Below are positions 43,185-53,081 of a stretch of DNA of 64,000 bases, piece by piece. Position 1 is the first letter of the stretch, and each line of letters opens with the position of its first letter. The position numbers were made by a program, and so were the translations under genes. The notes beneath the pieces were generated by a model, which saw nothing but the letters and a program-made list of their open reading frames with translations, ran no database searches and was not told where the DNA came from. This DNA is from a bacterium (GTDB lineage: Bacteria; Planctomycetota; Planctomycetia; Planctomycetales; Planctomycetaceae), in the NCBI GenBank assembly GCA_016125225.1, contig WGME01000003.1:806001-870000 (forward strand), in the 5' to 3' direction.

Positions 43185-43673
43185 TCATTTTTTACCCAGG
43201 GCCCGTTGCTGTGCGAAAAAGTCTTGCAGAATCGCCTTGCATTCGTGCAGCATCACCCCGCCAATCACCACAGAGCGATGATTCAATCGCGGATCTTCGG
43301 TGATCTGAAACAGCGAGTGACAGGCCCCGGCCTTTGCATCTGTCGTGCCATAGACCACGCGCGGCAACCGGGCCTGCACAATGGCCCCGGCACACATCGG
43401 GCAGGGTTCGAGCGTGCAGTACAGCGTGCAGTCAATCAGCCGCCACGATCCCAGCGATTCGGCCGCCTGCGTGATGGCGATCATCTCGGCATGAGCCGTC
43501 GGGTCTTTGAGTTGCTCCCGCTGATTGTAGCCGGTGCCAATGACACGCTCTTCATGCACAATCACGGCCCCCACGGGGACTTCGCCTTCCTCATAGGCTT
43601 GTCGGGCCAGATCGAGCGCCAGGCTCATCCAACGGTCGTGCAGTTGCAGGGAAAAATCGAGATCGTCGGTCAT
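43185..43673 (-). CDS. tadA: tRNA adenosine(34) deaminase TadA
   Basis: A 162-residue zinc enzyme that converts A34 to inosine in tRNA-Arg(ACG). Zinc ligands are His61 ([11 protein letters not shown]), Cys91 and Cys94 ([10 protein letters not shown]); Glu63 is the proton shuttle. Other family motifs are [37 protein letters not shown] and [11 protein letters not shown]. The mRNA is followed by repeat copy 2. A 15-base inverted repeat lies upstream of the start. Confidence 0.95.
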   Translation of the reverse strand: MTDDLDFSLQLHDRWMSLALDLARQAYEEGEVPVGAVIVHEERVIGTGYNQREQLKDPTAHAEMIAITQAAESLGSWRLIDCTLYCTLEPCPMCAGAIVQARLPRVVYGTTDAKAGACHSLFQITEDPRLNHRSVVIGGVMLHECKAILQDFFAQQRALGKK

Positions 43674-43696
43674 TCACGTTCATTTCATGCAAATTC

Positions 43697-43767
43697 ACCA
43701 GCCCGCAGCGCTAGCAAGGGCCGACTCGGCGTTGTCCGTATGCCCCTTGCTAGCGCTGCTGGCAGGT
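43697..43767. repeat. Long inverted repeat in the tadA/KDG kinase promoter region
   Basis: CAGCGCTAGCAAGGG (43706-43720) and CCCTTGCTAGCGCTG (43744-43758) are a perfect 15-base inverted repeat with a 23-base spacer, extended outward with mismatches by CACCAGCCCG and CTGGCAGGTG. It lies between the divergent starts of tadA (ends at 43673) and the kinase (43861), so it is not a terminator; it looks like a palindromic repeat element. Confidence 0.75.
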
Positions 43768-43860
43768 GAAGTTTGTTGACTCACTCGCCCTTGGATCATC
43801 CATCAAATATATTCCACAGTCCACGAAATCGCACGGTCGACCCCACCCCAGGATGTTCGC

Positions 43861-44865
43861 ATGCCCGTATCGGCGGAAGTTCCCGGACCTGTTGTCTGCT
43901 TCGGTGAAGCACTGATGCGGCTCGATACGCCCGGCTTTGAACGCTTTGTCCAAGCCAATAGCTTTCAGGCTTCGTTTACCGGAGGGGAAGCCAACGTCGC
44001 GGTGTCGGCCGCACTCTGGGAGCTTTCCAGTCGCATGGTCTCCAAAGTTCCGGCCCATGACCTCGGTGATGCTTGTATCAACTATTATCGCCAGTATGGA
44101 GTCGACACCCGTTACATGGCCCGGGGCGGCGACCGGCTGGGCATCTTTTTCGTCGAGAACGGCAAGTCGCAACGAGGACCCCGCGTCATTTACGATCGCG
44201 TTGCCAGCAGTTTCCGCAGTTTGACGGCGGACGATTTTGACTGGAACCAGATTCTTGAGGGTGCCAGTTGGTTCCATTTCTCCGGAACGGCTCCCGCTGT
44301 TGGACAGGCCGTGCAGACCCAACTTCTCGCGGCGCTGAAAACCTGCCGAGACCGCGGGGTCGTGGTCAGCTTTGATGTCGGCTATCGCAGCGCGCTCTGG
44401 ACCGTTGAAGAAGCCAGGCGTGGGTATGCGCCGCTGATGGAGTATGTTGATGTTCTCATTGGCAGCGAGCAGGATGCTACCACGTTCTTTGGCATTACCT
44501 CAACCGGCGAGCAGAACCAGCGGGACTTCGCCCGGGAGTTCGGATTGCAAGTCGTCGCCTACTCCGATCGTGAAGTGTCACAAACGGGCCTGCATCGCTA
44601 CTCGGCGAAGGTATTGATCGGTGAGGAACTGGTGCAGACGCCGGTCTATGAAATTGATGTCGTCGACCGGATTGGTACCGGCGACGCTTTCACGGCTGGC
44701 ATCATTCGCGGGCAACTGCTGAAACATTCGCCACAGGAAACGACAGCCTTTGCGATGGCCGCCGCGGTGCTGAAACACAGTATTCCCGGCGATTTCGCGT
44801 TGTTATCGGTCGCGGAGATCGAGCATTTCGCTCAAGGCGGATCACTGGCTAAGGTCCGTCGATAA
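43861..44865 (+). CDS. PfkB-family carbohydrate kinase, probably 2-keto-3-deoxygluconate kinase
   Basis: A 334-residue ribokinase-like enzyme. The substrate glycines are in FTGGEANVAVSAALWELS, sugar contacts near RPG are replaced by GYRSALWTVEEARRGY, and the catalytic base is Asp275 in DRIGTGDAFTAGIIRG. The arrangement (FGEALMRLDTPGFERFVQAN, then SFQASFTGGEANVAVSAALW) is that of KDG kinases, which phosphorylate 2-dehydro-3-deoxy-D-gluconate to KDPG for the Entner-Doudoroff route. No aldolase gene (KDPG aldolase) lies beside it here. The gene stands alone between a palindrome and a PAP2 gene. Confidence 0.85.
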   Translation: MPVSAEVPGPVVCFGEALMRLDTPGFERFVQANSFQASFTGGEANVAVSAALWELSSRMVSKVPAHDLGDACINYYRQYGVDTRYMARGGDRLGIFFVENGKSQRGPRVIYDRVASSFRSLTADDFDWNQILEGASWFHFSGTAPAVGQAVQTQLLAALKTCRDRGVVVSFDVGYRSALWTVEEARRGYAPLMEYVDVLIGSEQDATTFFGITSTGEQNQRDFAREFGLQVVAYSDREVSQTGLHRYSAKVLIGEELVQTPVYEIDVVDRIGTGDAFTAGIIRGQLLKHSPQETTAFAMAAAVLKHSIPGDFALLSVAEIEHFAQGGSLAKVRR

Positions 44866-44869
44866 CACG

Positions 44870-45670
44870 TCAAGCCGCAAGTTTGGCGGGTTCCGAGCAC
44901 GGCAGTGCCATATCGGGCTTTGATACTCGCGCCGGATCAATGCGCGGTTTGAGCATGAGCCGAGCCAGTCCCACGCAGGTGAAATAAACGACCGCTGCCG
45001 ACCAGAGGACATCGCTGGTAAAGTGTCCTCCCTGAATGATGCGGGTGATGCTCATGCAGGTGCCGAATAACAACCCGCCAATCAGCATGGTCCAGGCGAG
45101 CCGCCGTCGCTGCCAGGTCATCAAAAAGGCCGGGCTGATCATGTAGAACGCCACGGCGGCATGTCCGGACGGAAACGATGAATTGTTCGAAGCCAGCGTG
45201 CCGGGTGAACCGAGCGGTGCAAAGGTTTCACAGCCGCCAAACTGCAGAACCTGATGCGGGCGTGGACGTCCCCAATGAGGCTTGAACGTCGTATTCACAA
45301 TCAAGCCCGGTCCAACGAAGAACACGGCCAACAGGAACAGGCCGCGTCGCACGTAGTCGTTCCGATGACGTTGCAGTCCGCCAATCAGAATCATTAAGCT
45401 GGCGCCAATGGTGACTGCGAAGGGTGGATAGACACCCCGCCGATAGAAGAACGTGCACCAAGTGGAGTAAAACCACGGCCAGGTGTTCGTCGTCGGATCA
45501 TAAAAGAGCGACGAAATCCACAGATCGAGTGGTGTCCACCGCAAGATCGCTGAGATCGCGAAGAGCACCAGCAGGGGTTTCCAGAGTGGCCACCCTGCTA
45601 GAAACGGGGCGGGCACCGCGGCTGTGCGTGCGTGCGCACCGGCCTGATTAACACGAAGAAATTTGTCCAT
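44870..45670 (-). CDS. PAP2 superfamily membrane phosphatase
   Basis: A membrane protein of about 266 residues from the ATG at 45670; ATGs at 45730 and 45817 are possible alternatives with no better ribosome-binding site. Several membrane segments surround the PAP2 motifs: KPHWGRPRPHQV (motif 1, Lys and Arg), FPSGHAAVAFYM (motif 2, His) and SITRIIQGGHFTSDVLWSA (motif 3, Arg, His, Asp). Enzymes of this kind dephosphorylate lipids such as undecaprenyl pyrophosphate or phosphatidylglycerol phosphate in the membrane. Convergent with the kinase gene, stop codons four bases apart. Confidence 0.88.
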   Translation of the reverse strand: MDKFLRVNQAGAHARTAAVPAPFLAGWPLWKPLLVLFAISAILRWTPLDLWISSLFYDPTTNTWPWFYSTWCTFFYRRGVYPPFAVTIGASLMILIGGLQRHRNDYVRRGLFLLAVFFVGPGLIVNTTFKPHWGRPRPHQVLQFGGCETFAPLGSPGTLASNNSSFPSGHAAVAFYMISPAFLMTWQRRRLAWTMLIGGLLFGTCMSITRIIQGGHFTSDVLWSAAVVYFTCVGLARLMLKPRIDPARVSKPDMALPCSEPAKLAA

Positions 45671-45865
45671 CGGAGAGATTGCTTCCGTGACCCAGGTGGG
45701 CGTACCGCAGTCCTCTACGAAATATGCCATGCTCGAATTCACAAGTCTAAGTGTGGAAAATGCTTCTAGATAACTCCTTACGAGTGATGATCGTGGTGTA
45801 ATGCCTTCATGATGCATGACCTACGGTAGATCCCCTCACTGACCCGCTGTCTTACATAAAATTCA

Positions 45866-47458
45866 TCATTTGATCGCCGTGGTCGCAATTTTCGCCGGTC
45901 TGGCTGCGGTCTGTAGATTTTGATGAGGGTTCGGCCAGTCGCGATAGTGGATTCCCCGCCAGAGTTGCAGAGATTCATACCGCTCGCCTCCAAGATGGAC
46001 CGTCGTTTCGGCGATCAGCGTGACATCGTCGAAGGCGTTCTCCAGGGCTGGTGGCACTGGTTGGCCTTTGTGCGTCACCACGATCGCCTCGGCTCCGTGA
46101 TGATCGCCCTGCGGGCCGCCCCAGACTTCGTGTTGCGACTCGACAATGCCCGTAGGATTCCAACGGTAAACCCGAGGATGTTCGGGGAGATAAAAGGCCA
46201 GAGCGCTGACCGGGCCGCGACCGGTGACGGCGATGTAGAGTCGCTCGGAGGTCTGCGGCAGATCGGCGACTTCGGCACTCACTCGCTGGCCCATTTCTCG
46301 CCAGCCGCGTAGCCGGGCGGTCGCATCGATGGGGCTTCCAGCCAGAGAAGACCCAGGCACCGTAAAGGGGACAATCCATAGTCCTAGCATCAAGACCAAG
46401 CCGATCGCCGTCGATGTCATCAGCCAACGAAACGGGTCGCCTCGCAGGCCCAAACGTGGGATCGCCTCGCATCCCCAGGCAGCCAGCAGCACAAACGAGG
46501 TCAACCAGAACGGTGCCGGCCAGTTGGGTTGCACTCGCTGCTGCAGGCTCAGCATCGTTACTCCCAACATGGGAACAAATCCGAGGCACAGCAGAAATCG
46601 CACGCGCTGGTCCAACCGATGCAGCGACTTCATGGCCCCCCCCGCGATCATCAGCATCAGACCGCAAGCGATCGGAGAGACCACGCCGAATTGCCCGGCC
46701 CAGAACTCCAGCATCCAGACGACATGCTTCGTCAGGGGCACCGTTTTGTTCTGGAAATGTTCCGTTGTGTGCTGCACCGTGATCCAATCGTGCTGGGCAT
46801 TCCAGAGCACCACGGGCGTCAGAAAGACGAGGCTGCCACACCACCAGACCCAGATTTTCGGAGAGAGCAGTTTGCGTCGGTGTTCGGCTTGCAGCAGGAG
46901 CCACAAACCCGTGAGCGGAAAGAGGGCCAGCATGGTTTGTTTGCAGAGCAGTCCCAAACCCGTGGCGACGACGGCCAAGCCCACCTGTTTCCAGCCAGGT
47001 TCGGGACGTGACAGCAACTCCCACGCGGTCCATACGCCGAACGCCCAGGCGCACAGAAACGGGGCGTCGATCGTCATCAGCATGTTCATCGCGGTGATGC
47101 CCGGCGTCAGATTGATCGCGAGCACACTCCAGAATCCTACACGGGCCGAAAACTGACTGCGGGCCAACCCAAAAACCGCGACCGATCCCAAGGTTCCCAG
47201 CAAGGCGGCGGGTAAGCGAACCACGAACTCGGCCGGTCCACCGAGAGACGTCGCCGCCGCGATAATCCAGGCGATCATGGGGGGTTTGCTGTAATAGCCC
47301 CAGTCGAGCTGGCGTGACCAGTCCCAGTAGTAGGCTTCATCCGGGCAAAGATCGAGCGGCAGGAACGCGAGATACCCCATCCGGCAAACGAGCAACCCGG
47401 CTACCAGCCACATGGTGCGCCGGGTCCACAAGCTGCGATTCGCGGGGGTTTCATCCAT
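45866..47458 (-). CDS. GT39-type (ArnT/PMT-like) glycosyltransferase
   Basis: A 530-residue polytopic membrane enzyme; the ATG at 47458 (MDETPANRSLW) is chosen because the upstream 140 codons, back to 47878, overlap the lptF-like gene. The motif LDLCPDEAYYWDWSRQLDWG near the N-terminus contains the Asp-Glu typical of ArnT/PMT-type (GT-C) transferases, followed by KPPMIAWIIAAATSLGGPAE. Then about ten membrane helices and a C-terminal soluble part of about 120 residues (SERLYIAVTGRGPVSALAFY). It transfers a sugar from a lipid carrier such as polyprenyl phosphate; substrate unknown. Follows the LPS-export-type permease in the same direction, 41 bases apart. Confidence 0.85.
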   Translation of the reverse strand: MDETPANRSLWTRRTMWLVAGLLVCRMGYLAFLPLDLCPDEAYYWDWSRQLDWGYYSKPPMIAWIIAAATSLGGPAEFVVRLPAALLGTLGSVAVFGLARSQFSARVGFWSVLAINLTPGITAMNMLMTIDAPFLCAWAFGVWTAWELLSRPEPGWKQVGLAVVATGLGLLCKQTMLALFPLTGLWLLLQAEHRRKLLSPKIWVWWCGSLVFLTPVVLWNAQHDWITVQHTTEHFQNKTVPLTKHVVWMLEFWAGQFGVVSPIACGLMLMIAGGAMKSLHRLDQRVRFLLCLGFVPMLGVTMLSLQQRVQPNWPAPFWLTSFVLLAAWGCEAIPRLGLRGDPFRWLMTSTAIGLVLMLGLWIVPFTVPGSSLAGSPIDATARLRGWREMGQRVSAEVADLPQTSERLYIAVTGRGPVSALAFYLPEHPRVYRWNPTGIVESQHEVWGGPQGDHHGAEAIVVTHKGQPVPPALENAFDDVTLIAETTVHLGGERYESLQLWRGIHYRDWPNPHQNLQTAARPAKIATTAIK

Positions 47459-47499
47459 AACGTCAGGCTTGGCGGTAAGGTGGGGCGGCTGGATTGCGT

Positions 47500-48621
47500 T
47501 CACGTCCGTATCCAGCCTGAGATCCAGGCAGCCAGGCTGCCACTGAAGATCACGGGCATCCAGGCGGCCAGATCGGGGGGGACAATCCGGGCCTGGCCCA
47601 GATAAAAACAGGCTTGAATCACCACAAAATTGACCGCAAGGATACCGGTGCAAACGGCGGAATCGACCACCAGCCCCGGGCTTTCTCGACGAACAATTAA
47701 CGGAATCACCAGCAGTACCGCGATCACATTCAAGAACGGCTGCACAGACCTGGTGTGCAGATGGGCCACGAGCCGATGAACCGACATCGCCCCGAACGCC
47801 GGGGAATGGATGCGACGCAGGAGCTCCTGCGAACTCAGCAGGGTGTAACTTGAACCACGCTTGTAGAGTTGGTCGCAAGTGACCGCCGTCGCGACGAAAA
47901 TGGCATCACCCTGCGACAAGGGGCGGATGATTTTAGCCCCCTGATCTGTCAGATGCAGGTCGCGAAACGGCGGCGTCACGCCTTGCAGCACCCAGCCGCT
48001 TGGCTGCCCTTTCCGAGCCGAGCGGTGAATCGCCTTCTCGGCTCGCAGGATGGTCATTTCGCTGGCAATGGTTGGAGCCGGCAGCACGAATTCCGCCTGT
48101 TCGATGGTTCGCATCGCTGGTAACAACCGCCGACCATCAATCGAAATCCGTGAGGCATGATCGTAGACCGGTTCGACATCGACGTGGTTAGAATCGAGGC
48201 TGCCACGGGGGGCATGAGCCGCAAAGGCAATCCGCGGGATCACCAGTTCCTGATTCAGCACCAGGGCTCCACTGACGATCGCCCCCGCGACAACCAGCGG
48301 CGACAACACGCGAAACATGGGGACCCCCGCCGCCAGTAACGGATGGAGTTCGCCACTCCGCTGGAACAGAATCAGTACGGTGATCACGGCGATCAGAGTC
48401 AGTGACGGGCCGGCGCGATCCAGAAAGAAGATCGACTGGTAGCCATAGTACTGCAGCACATTTCGGCACAATCCCAGAGTGCCACCATCGCCATTTTTCA
48501 GCAGGAAATCGTCGAGGTTTTCCAGCAGGTCGATCACCACCACCAGTCCAAACATGGTGATGAAACACACCCCAAAGACGTGGAAGAAATTCCGCAGCAA
48601 GTAGCGATCGTATGTGAGCAC
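47500..48621 (-). CDS. LptF/LptG family permease
   Basis: A 373-residue inner-membrane protein of the LptF/YjgP-YjgQ family. It opens LTYDRYLLRNFFHVFGVCFI and has N-terminal membrane helices (MFGLVVVIDLLENLDDF, SLTLIAVITVLILFQRSG), a periplasmic beta-jellyroll-like domain (about 140-265), and C-terminal helices (VIAVLLVIPLIVRRESPG). The conserved ELHPLLAAGVPMFRVLSPLV loop is the coupling region to LptB. In Gram-negative bacteria it exports LPS; in planctomycetes the substrate is probably LPS or a related lipid. I cannot say whether LptF or LptG. Divergent with the thioredoxin-like gene. Confidence 0.9.
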   Translation of the reverse strand: MLTYDRYLLRNFFHVFGVCFITMFGLVVVIDLLENLDDFLLKNGDGGTLGLCRNVLQYYGYQSIFFLDRAGPSLTLIAVITVLILFQRSGELHPLLAAGVPMFRVLSPLVVAGAIVSGALVLNQELVIPRIAFAAHAPRGSLDSNHVDVEPVYDHASRISIDGRRLLPAMRTIEQAEFVLPAPTIASEMTILRAEKAIHRSARKGQPSGWVLQGVTPPFRDLHLTDQGAKIIRPLSQGDAIFVATAVTCDQLYKRGSSYTLLSSQELLRRIHSPAFGAMSVHRLVAHLHTRSVQPFLNVIAVLLVIPLIVRRESPGLVVDSAVCTGILAVNFVVIQACFYLGQARIVPPDLAAWMPVIFSGSLAAWISGWIRT

Positions 48622-48796
48622 GGCCCCCCCGCCCCGTTCAAAATTGACCGCGAATTACAGTAATTGGCTCAGAAATCGTCAAGATCGGATCAGCGGGGCT
48701 ACGAATCGGCAAAATTGGCCTCTTCACGGCGGCCGTTTTGCCTTACACTTTTCGCTCGCATGGATGGATGATCAGATCGCACAGGGAGTGCTGAAG

Positions 48797-50740
48797 ATGT
48801 CTCGCGCGGGTTGGATGCTTTCAATTGTCGGCTTGTGTGTCGGGGCGTTTCCTCAGAACGGAATGGCCCAGGTCGCTCCCGAAACTCTGCTGCGTTACAC
48901 ACCCAAACAGAGCGATGTCGACTACGAAATCCCCAAGCCAGCCGAAGTCGCTCAGTGCAAGGTCGAAGTCGAACGCAAAGGCAAGACTTCGGGTTATGTG
49001 CTGCTAGGCCCCGCTGGTCAGGTGCTCCGTCGCTTCACGGATGCCGATGGCAACGGCGATGTCGATCAATGGAGCTATTTTCAGCACGGCATCGAAGTCT
49101 ATCGCGAATTCGACTCCAACCAGAACAAGAAGGCTGACCAGTACCGTTGGTTGAACCTCGGCGGTTCCCGCTGGGGCATCGATGCCAACGAAGACGGGCA
49201 GATTGAAGCCTGGAAAACCCTGTCCGCTGCGGAAGCCTCGCGGGTGGCGATTCAGGCCATGGTCACTGGCGATACCGCCCTGCTGCAATCGCTGATGATT
49301 ACCGAAGCAGAACTCCGTGCCCTCGGTGTGAATGCCGGACTGGCCGCGAAATTGGTGGCCTCTGCGACGGCCGCTCCCGGCGAAGTTCGTTCGATTGTCA
49401 GTCAAAGCAAAGTTCTCTCACCAAAGTCGAAATGGATGCGGTTCGATGCTCAGATGCCCGGCATCATCCCCGCCGACGAAGGCAAGGCGAATGGAGATCT
49501 TCTCGTCTATGAAAATGCCATGGTCGTCGTGGAACCGGGCCCGGCATTGATTCAGATTGGCGAGATGATTCGTGTTGGTGATGTGTGGAAGTTGACCAAG
49601 GCCCCGACGCCGATTGAAGGGGAATCGGTCTCAATCACCGCGGGCGGATTGTTAATGCAGCCTCTCATGGCCTCAGCGGCGAACGACCTTGTGACCGCTC
49701 CGTCTCCCGAAATTCAGAAGCTGATCGAGGAATTGCAGAAGCTCGACCAGAATCAGCCGCAGTTGGGTGTGGCCCCGGCCGCCCAGCTTGCCGTGTTCAA
49801 TCAGAAGCGGGCTGACCTGCTGATGAAGCTGGTCTCACTCGCGGGTTCGGAAGACGAAAAGAATCAATTTTTGAAGCAATGTGTCGATGGTCTCGCGGCT
49901 GCCATTCAAACCGATGCCTATCCGGAAGGTTTGGCGAGACTCAAGCAGATCGAAGCGACACTGGCAGCGGGGGGTAAGCGGAATCCAGTCCTGCCGTTTA
50001 CGATTTACCGCCGGGTCATGTCGGATTACAGCGTGGCCATGAAATCCGCCACCGAGGCCGATCAACGCTCCAAGGTGCAGGAAAGCTGGCTGAAATCGCT
50101 GGAGGAATTCGTCGCCGATTATCCACAGGCGGAAGACGTCGGTGAGGCGTTGCTGCAGATTGCCGTCGCGGCGGAATTCAGTGGCAAGCTCGATGATGCC
50201 AAAAGCTGGTACACAAAGTTGGCACAGGGTCAACCGGGGACCATCCAGGCCGACAAAGGCCGTGGTGCCATTCGCCGCCTGGAAATGAAAGGCCAGCCCT
50301 TTTCACTCGCGGGATCCAGTCTCACGGGGGGCCAGATCAATACCGCAGCCTATCGGGGCAAAACGTTGCTGGTCTTTTACTGGGCCACCTGGTGTCAGCC
50401 GTGTCAGCAAGATCTTCCCGCGCTCCGAGCCTTGTATCAGCAATATCAGAGCCGGGGCTTTGAAGTCGTCGGCGTCTGTCTCGATGTGCCCATTGGCACA
50501 CAGGAACAGCAGGTGGCCCAGCTCAAGCAGTATCTGAACGCGAACAAAGTCCCCTGGCCGCAGATGTATGAGCCGGGAGGATTGGACAGTTCCCCGGCGG
50601 TTTCCTATGGCATCATCTCGCTGCCCACCATGTTTCTCATCGACGACAAAGGGGCGGTGGTCAGCCGCAACTCGTCCGTGGAAGAGTTGAAATCGGTGCT
50701 ACCCCAACTACTGTCACCGAAGTCAGCCGGACGCAACTAA
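48797..50740 (+). CDS. TlpA-type thioredoxin fused to a large N-terminal region
   Basis: A 647-residue exported protein. The start at 48797 has GGGAG eight bases upstream and gives a signal peptide (AGWMLSIVGLCVGAFPQNGMA); a frame to 48614 would add 61 residues that run into the divergent permease start. Residues 30-300 are a domain with an EF-hand-like DADGNGDVD loop, then a helical region (about 340-500) with TPR-like features (ADYPQAEDVGEALLQIAVAA). The C-terminal TlpA/thioredoxin domain (about 510-640) has WATWCQPCQQD near residues 529-539, the redox-active CxxC, and the cis-proline in SLPTMFLID. It probably reduces or isomerises periplasmic proteins. Such large fusions are common in planctomycetes. 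Confidence 0.88.
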   Translation: MSRAGWMLSIVGLCVGAFPQNGMAQVAPETLLRYTPKQSDVDYEIPKPAEVAQCKVEVERKGKTSGYVLLGPAGQVLRRFTDADGNGDVDQWSYFQHGIEVYREFDSNQNKKADQYRWLNLGGSRWGIDANEDGQIEAWKTLSAAEASRVAIQAMVTGDTALLQSLMITEAELRALGVNAGLAAKLVASATAAPGEVRSIVSQSKVLSPKSKWMRFDAQMPGIIPADEGKANGDLLVYENAMVVVEPGPALIQIGEMIRVGDVWKLTKAPTPIEGESVSITAGGLLMQPLMASAANDLVTAPSPEIQKLIEELQKLDQNQPQLGVAPAAQLAVFNQKRADLLMKLVSLAGSEDEKNQFLKQCVDGLAAAIQTDAYPEGLARLKQIEATLAAGGKRNPVLPFTIYRRVMSDYSVAMKSATEADQRSKVQESWLKSLEEFVADYPQAEDVGEALLQIAVAAEFSGKLDDAKSWYTKLAQGQPGTIQADKGRGAIRRLEMKGQPFSLAGSSLTGGQINTAAYRGKTLLVFYWATWCQPCQQDLPALRALYQQYQSRGFEVVGVCLDVPIGTQEQQVAQLKQYLNANKVPWPQMYEPGGLDSSPAVSYGIISLPTMFLIDDKGAVVSRNSSVEELKSVLPQLLSPKSAGRN

Positions 50741-50819
50741 ATCCGGCAAATGGAGCGGTCCACGGATAGATTTTTGTGGATCTTCCGGCATACTGACGGA
50801 ACCGTACCTGTTGTAAGCC

Positions 50820-52061
50820 GTGAGTATGTCATTCCTTGCCGACCTGGGCCGCAAGCTCACCAGCACGATCAAGAACGCGGTGATTCAGCATCACCGACGG
50901 TCGGGAGCCGTGCTGTTCAGCGATACCACGCTCCGGGATGGCGAGCAGATGCCCGGGGCGACATTGGAACCAGCTGATAAGCTGGAGATCGCACTCGCCT
51001 TGGAACGGGCCGGTGTCCATTCGCTCGATGCCGGCTTTCCGGCCTCTTCAGAACAGGATGTCGCTGCCATTCAGATGATGGTCGGCAAGGTCAAGAAGCC
51101 GGTGCTGACCGCCCTGTGCCGAACGGTCAAAGCCGATGTTGATGCCGCAGACTTCGCCTTGCGCGGGCAGCCGCCTCATAAGCGGGGAGTAAGTCTCTTT
51201 ATCGGCACCAGTCCGCTGCATCGCGAGTTCAAGCTGCAGAAGTCACGTGAGGAAATTCTCAAGCTCATTGGTGAAACGGTGAGCTATGCGGCTTCGAAGT
51301 TCGAGGTCGTGGCGTTCAGTCCCGAAGATGCCAGCCGGACGGAAATCGAATACCTCTGTGAATGCTATCGCGTGGCCATCGATGCCGGCGCGACAACCAT
51401 CGGCTTCCCGGACACCGTTGGCATTTTAACGCCGCAGAAAGCCGGGCATTTTCTCCGCGAGATCCAGGACAACGTTCCCAACATCGAACGGGCATTGTTG
51501 GCCGTCCATTTTCACAATGACCTGGGACTGGCCGTTGCGAATACGCTGGCGGGGATTGAAGCGGGGGCCCACGTCGTCCAGTGCACCGTGAATGGCATTG
51601 GGGAACGGGCCGGGAATGCGTCGCTGGAAGAAGTCGCGATGGTCCTCGATCTGCACTTCGATCAATATGGCCGCCGCAGCAAAATCGACACCACACAACT
51701 GGTGCCGTTATGCGAACTGGTACAACGGCTCACGGGGATTCGCCCCGCTCCCAACAAGCCGGTTTGCGGACCAACCATCTTTGCCACCGAAGCCGGAATT
51801 CATCAGGATGGATTGCTGAAGAATCCTGATACGTATCTGCCATTCCGTCCTGAAAAAGTCGGGGCGACAGGATTGCAACTGGTGCTGGGGCGTCACAGCG
51901 GACGTCGAGCCGTGGCCCATCGTCTGCAGGAATTGGGTCTCGACTCAGGCGAACCGGCGGTCATTTCACTGCTGGAGCAGATCAAGCAGCTTCCCAAAGG
52001 CGTGATGCTCGACGACGCTACTGTGAGAGAACTGGCCAGTCGGCCGCGATCAGGAGCATGA
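50820..52061 (+). CDS. 2-isopropylmalate synthase-like enzyme without the regulatory domain
   Basis: A 413-residue acyl-CoA/2-oxoacid synthase of the LeuA/NifV/CimA group. The HMGL barrel shows [17 protein letters not shown] (Arg and Asp for substrate and metal), [21 protein letters not shown]-like [11 protein letters not shown], the metal ligands in [17 protein letters not shown] and the Gly-rich [17 protein letters not shown]. The communication region [19 protein letters not shown] is LeuA-like. Full LeuA has about 500-560 residues with a C-terminal allosteric domain; that domain is missing here. So this is a short paralogue (homocitrate synthase or citramalate synthase type are possible) or an unregulated LeuA. 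It follows the thioredoxin gene by about 80 bases. Confidence 0.85.
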   Translation: MSMSFLADLGRKLTSTIKNAVIQHHRRSGAVLFSDTTLRDGEQMPGATLEPADKLEIALALERAGVHSLDAGFPASSEQDVAAIQMMVGKVKKPVLTALCRTVKADVDAADFALRGQPPHKRGVSLFIGTSPLHREFKLQKSREEILKLIGETVSYAASKFEVVAFSPEDASRTEIEYLCECYRVAIDAGATTIGFPDTVGILTPQKAGHFLREIQDNVPNIERALLAVHFHNDLGLAVANTLAGIEAGAHVVQCTVNGIGERAGNASLEEVAMVLDLHFDQYGRRSKIDTTQLVPLCELVQRLTGIRPAPNKPVCGPTIFATEAGIHQDGLLKNPDTYLPFRPEKVGATGLQLVLGRHSGRRAVAHRLQELGLDSGEPAVISLLEQIKQLPKGVMLDDATVRELASRPRSGA

Positions 52062-52078
52062 ACCCCACAGAGTGATCG

Positions 52079-53044
52079 CTATGTCGGGCCAGCGGAGCCC
52101 CGGCGTTTGGCCCGTTCACTGGCTTCCGCGAGGATGCGTTCTTCCTTGGCGGTCAGGCTGCCCGTGCCGTGTTCATGAATCTTCGCGAGAATGCGATCGA
52201 GTTCGACTTCCAGGTCGGTCGTCGGTTCCGTCGGGGAGGGCGTAGGGGCATAGACTTTGAGTCGCTGCCCGGCTTTCATGACTTTCCAGCGTTTTGACCA
52301 GCCAGCGAAGGGGTTGCCGCCGAATCGGTCCAGCCGCCACTGATTCCGGTAGTACAGATAGCCGAACAACAACCCGATCAGATGGCACGCGTGCGCGACG
52401 CCGGCGTATCCCCCGCGTCCACCAATGAGCTGCAGGATCGGAAAAAGATCGAATGCCACATACAAAGCGATGGCCCAGCGAATCTCCAGGGGGATGATCC
52501 ACATGACGTAAATAATCCGCCGTGGGTAATGCATCCCATAAACCATAAACACAGCCATCACGGCCCCACTGGCCCCCACGGTGACCGAGGGAATATGGAA
52601 GGCCGTGGTCAGCAGGAATTCTCCGAGACCGGCGAGAAAAGCGCTGAGCAGATAGAACCGCCACAGCTCGCGTCCGCCGTACATCCGTTCGAAGGAACTT
52701 CCGGTGAACCAGAAGAAGTACATATTTAGCAGAATGTGCCACAGACCTTCGGTGTCGTGCAGAAAGACGTAAGTCACCAACCGCCAGACCTGGCCCTGCT
52801 GGACTTTGCGATTGTTGAGGGCAAACCAGTCATCGATGACGGATGTCTGAACGGTACCGACCATCCGCTCGTTAATGACTATCGGCTTTTGCTGCGTGAT
52901 GATGTGTTGCAGCACAAAGATGACGGCGGTCAGCACGATGATGCTGCGGACCGTTGGCGTGTCCGACAGCCAGCCGTCCCCGCCACGAGAGTACGAATCA
53001 TCCCGGTAATAGTCGCGACTCGAAAGGCCCATACTGCGTTTCAC
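52079..53044 (-). CDS. Rhomboid intramembrane serine protease
   Basis: A 321-residue protein with a GTG start at 53044 (ATG at 53032 is the other choice). After a soluble N-terminus come six or seven membrane helices. The family motifs are WRLVTYVFLHDTEGLWHILL, then NMYFFWFTG, the catalytic Ser159 in VTVGASGAVMAVF and His221 in AHACHLIGLLFGYLYY. A cytoplasmic C-terminal tail of about 80 residues has a helix-forming stretch (ELDRILAKIHEHGTGSLTAK). Rhomboids cut membrane helices of substrate proteins; its targets are unknown. Convergent with the leuA-like gene. Confidence 0.92.
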   Translation of the reverse strand: MKRSMGLSSRDYYRDDSYSRGGDGWLSDTPTVRSIIVLTAVIFVLQHIITQQKPIVINERMVGTVQTSVIDDWFALNNRKVQQGQVWRLVTYVFLHDTEGLWHILLNMYFFWFTGSSFERMYGGRELWRFYLLSAFLAGLGEFLLTTAFHIPSVTVGASGAVMAVFMVYGMHYPRRIIYVMWIIPLEIRWAIALYVAFDLFPILQLIGGRGGYAGVAHACHLIGLLFGYLYYRNQWRLDRFGGNPFAGWSKRWKVMKAGQRLKVYAPTPSPTEPTTDLEVELDRILAKIHEHGTGSLTAKEERILAEASERAKRRGSAGPT

Positions 53045-53081
53045 CGCCTCCGTGGGTTCACCGCCTGTGCAACAGAGTCTA

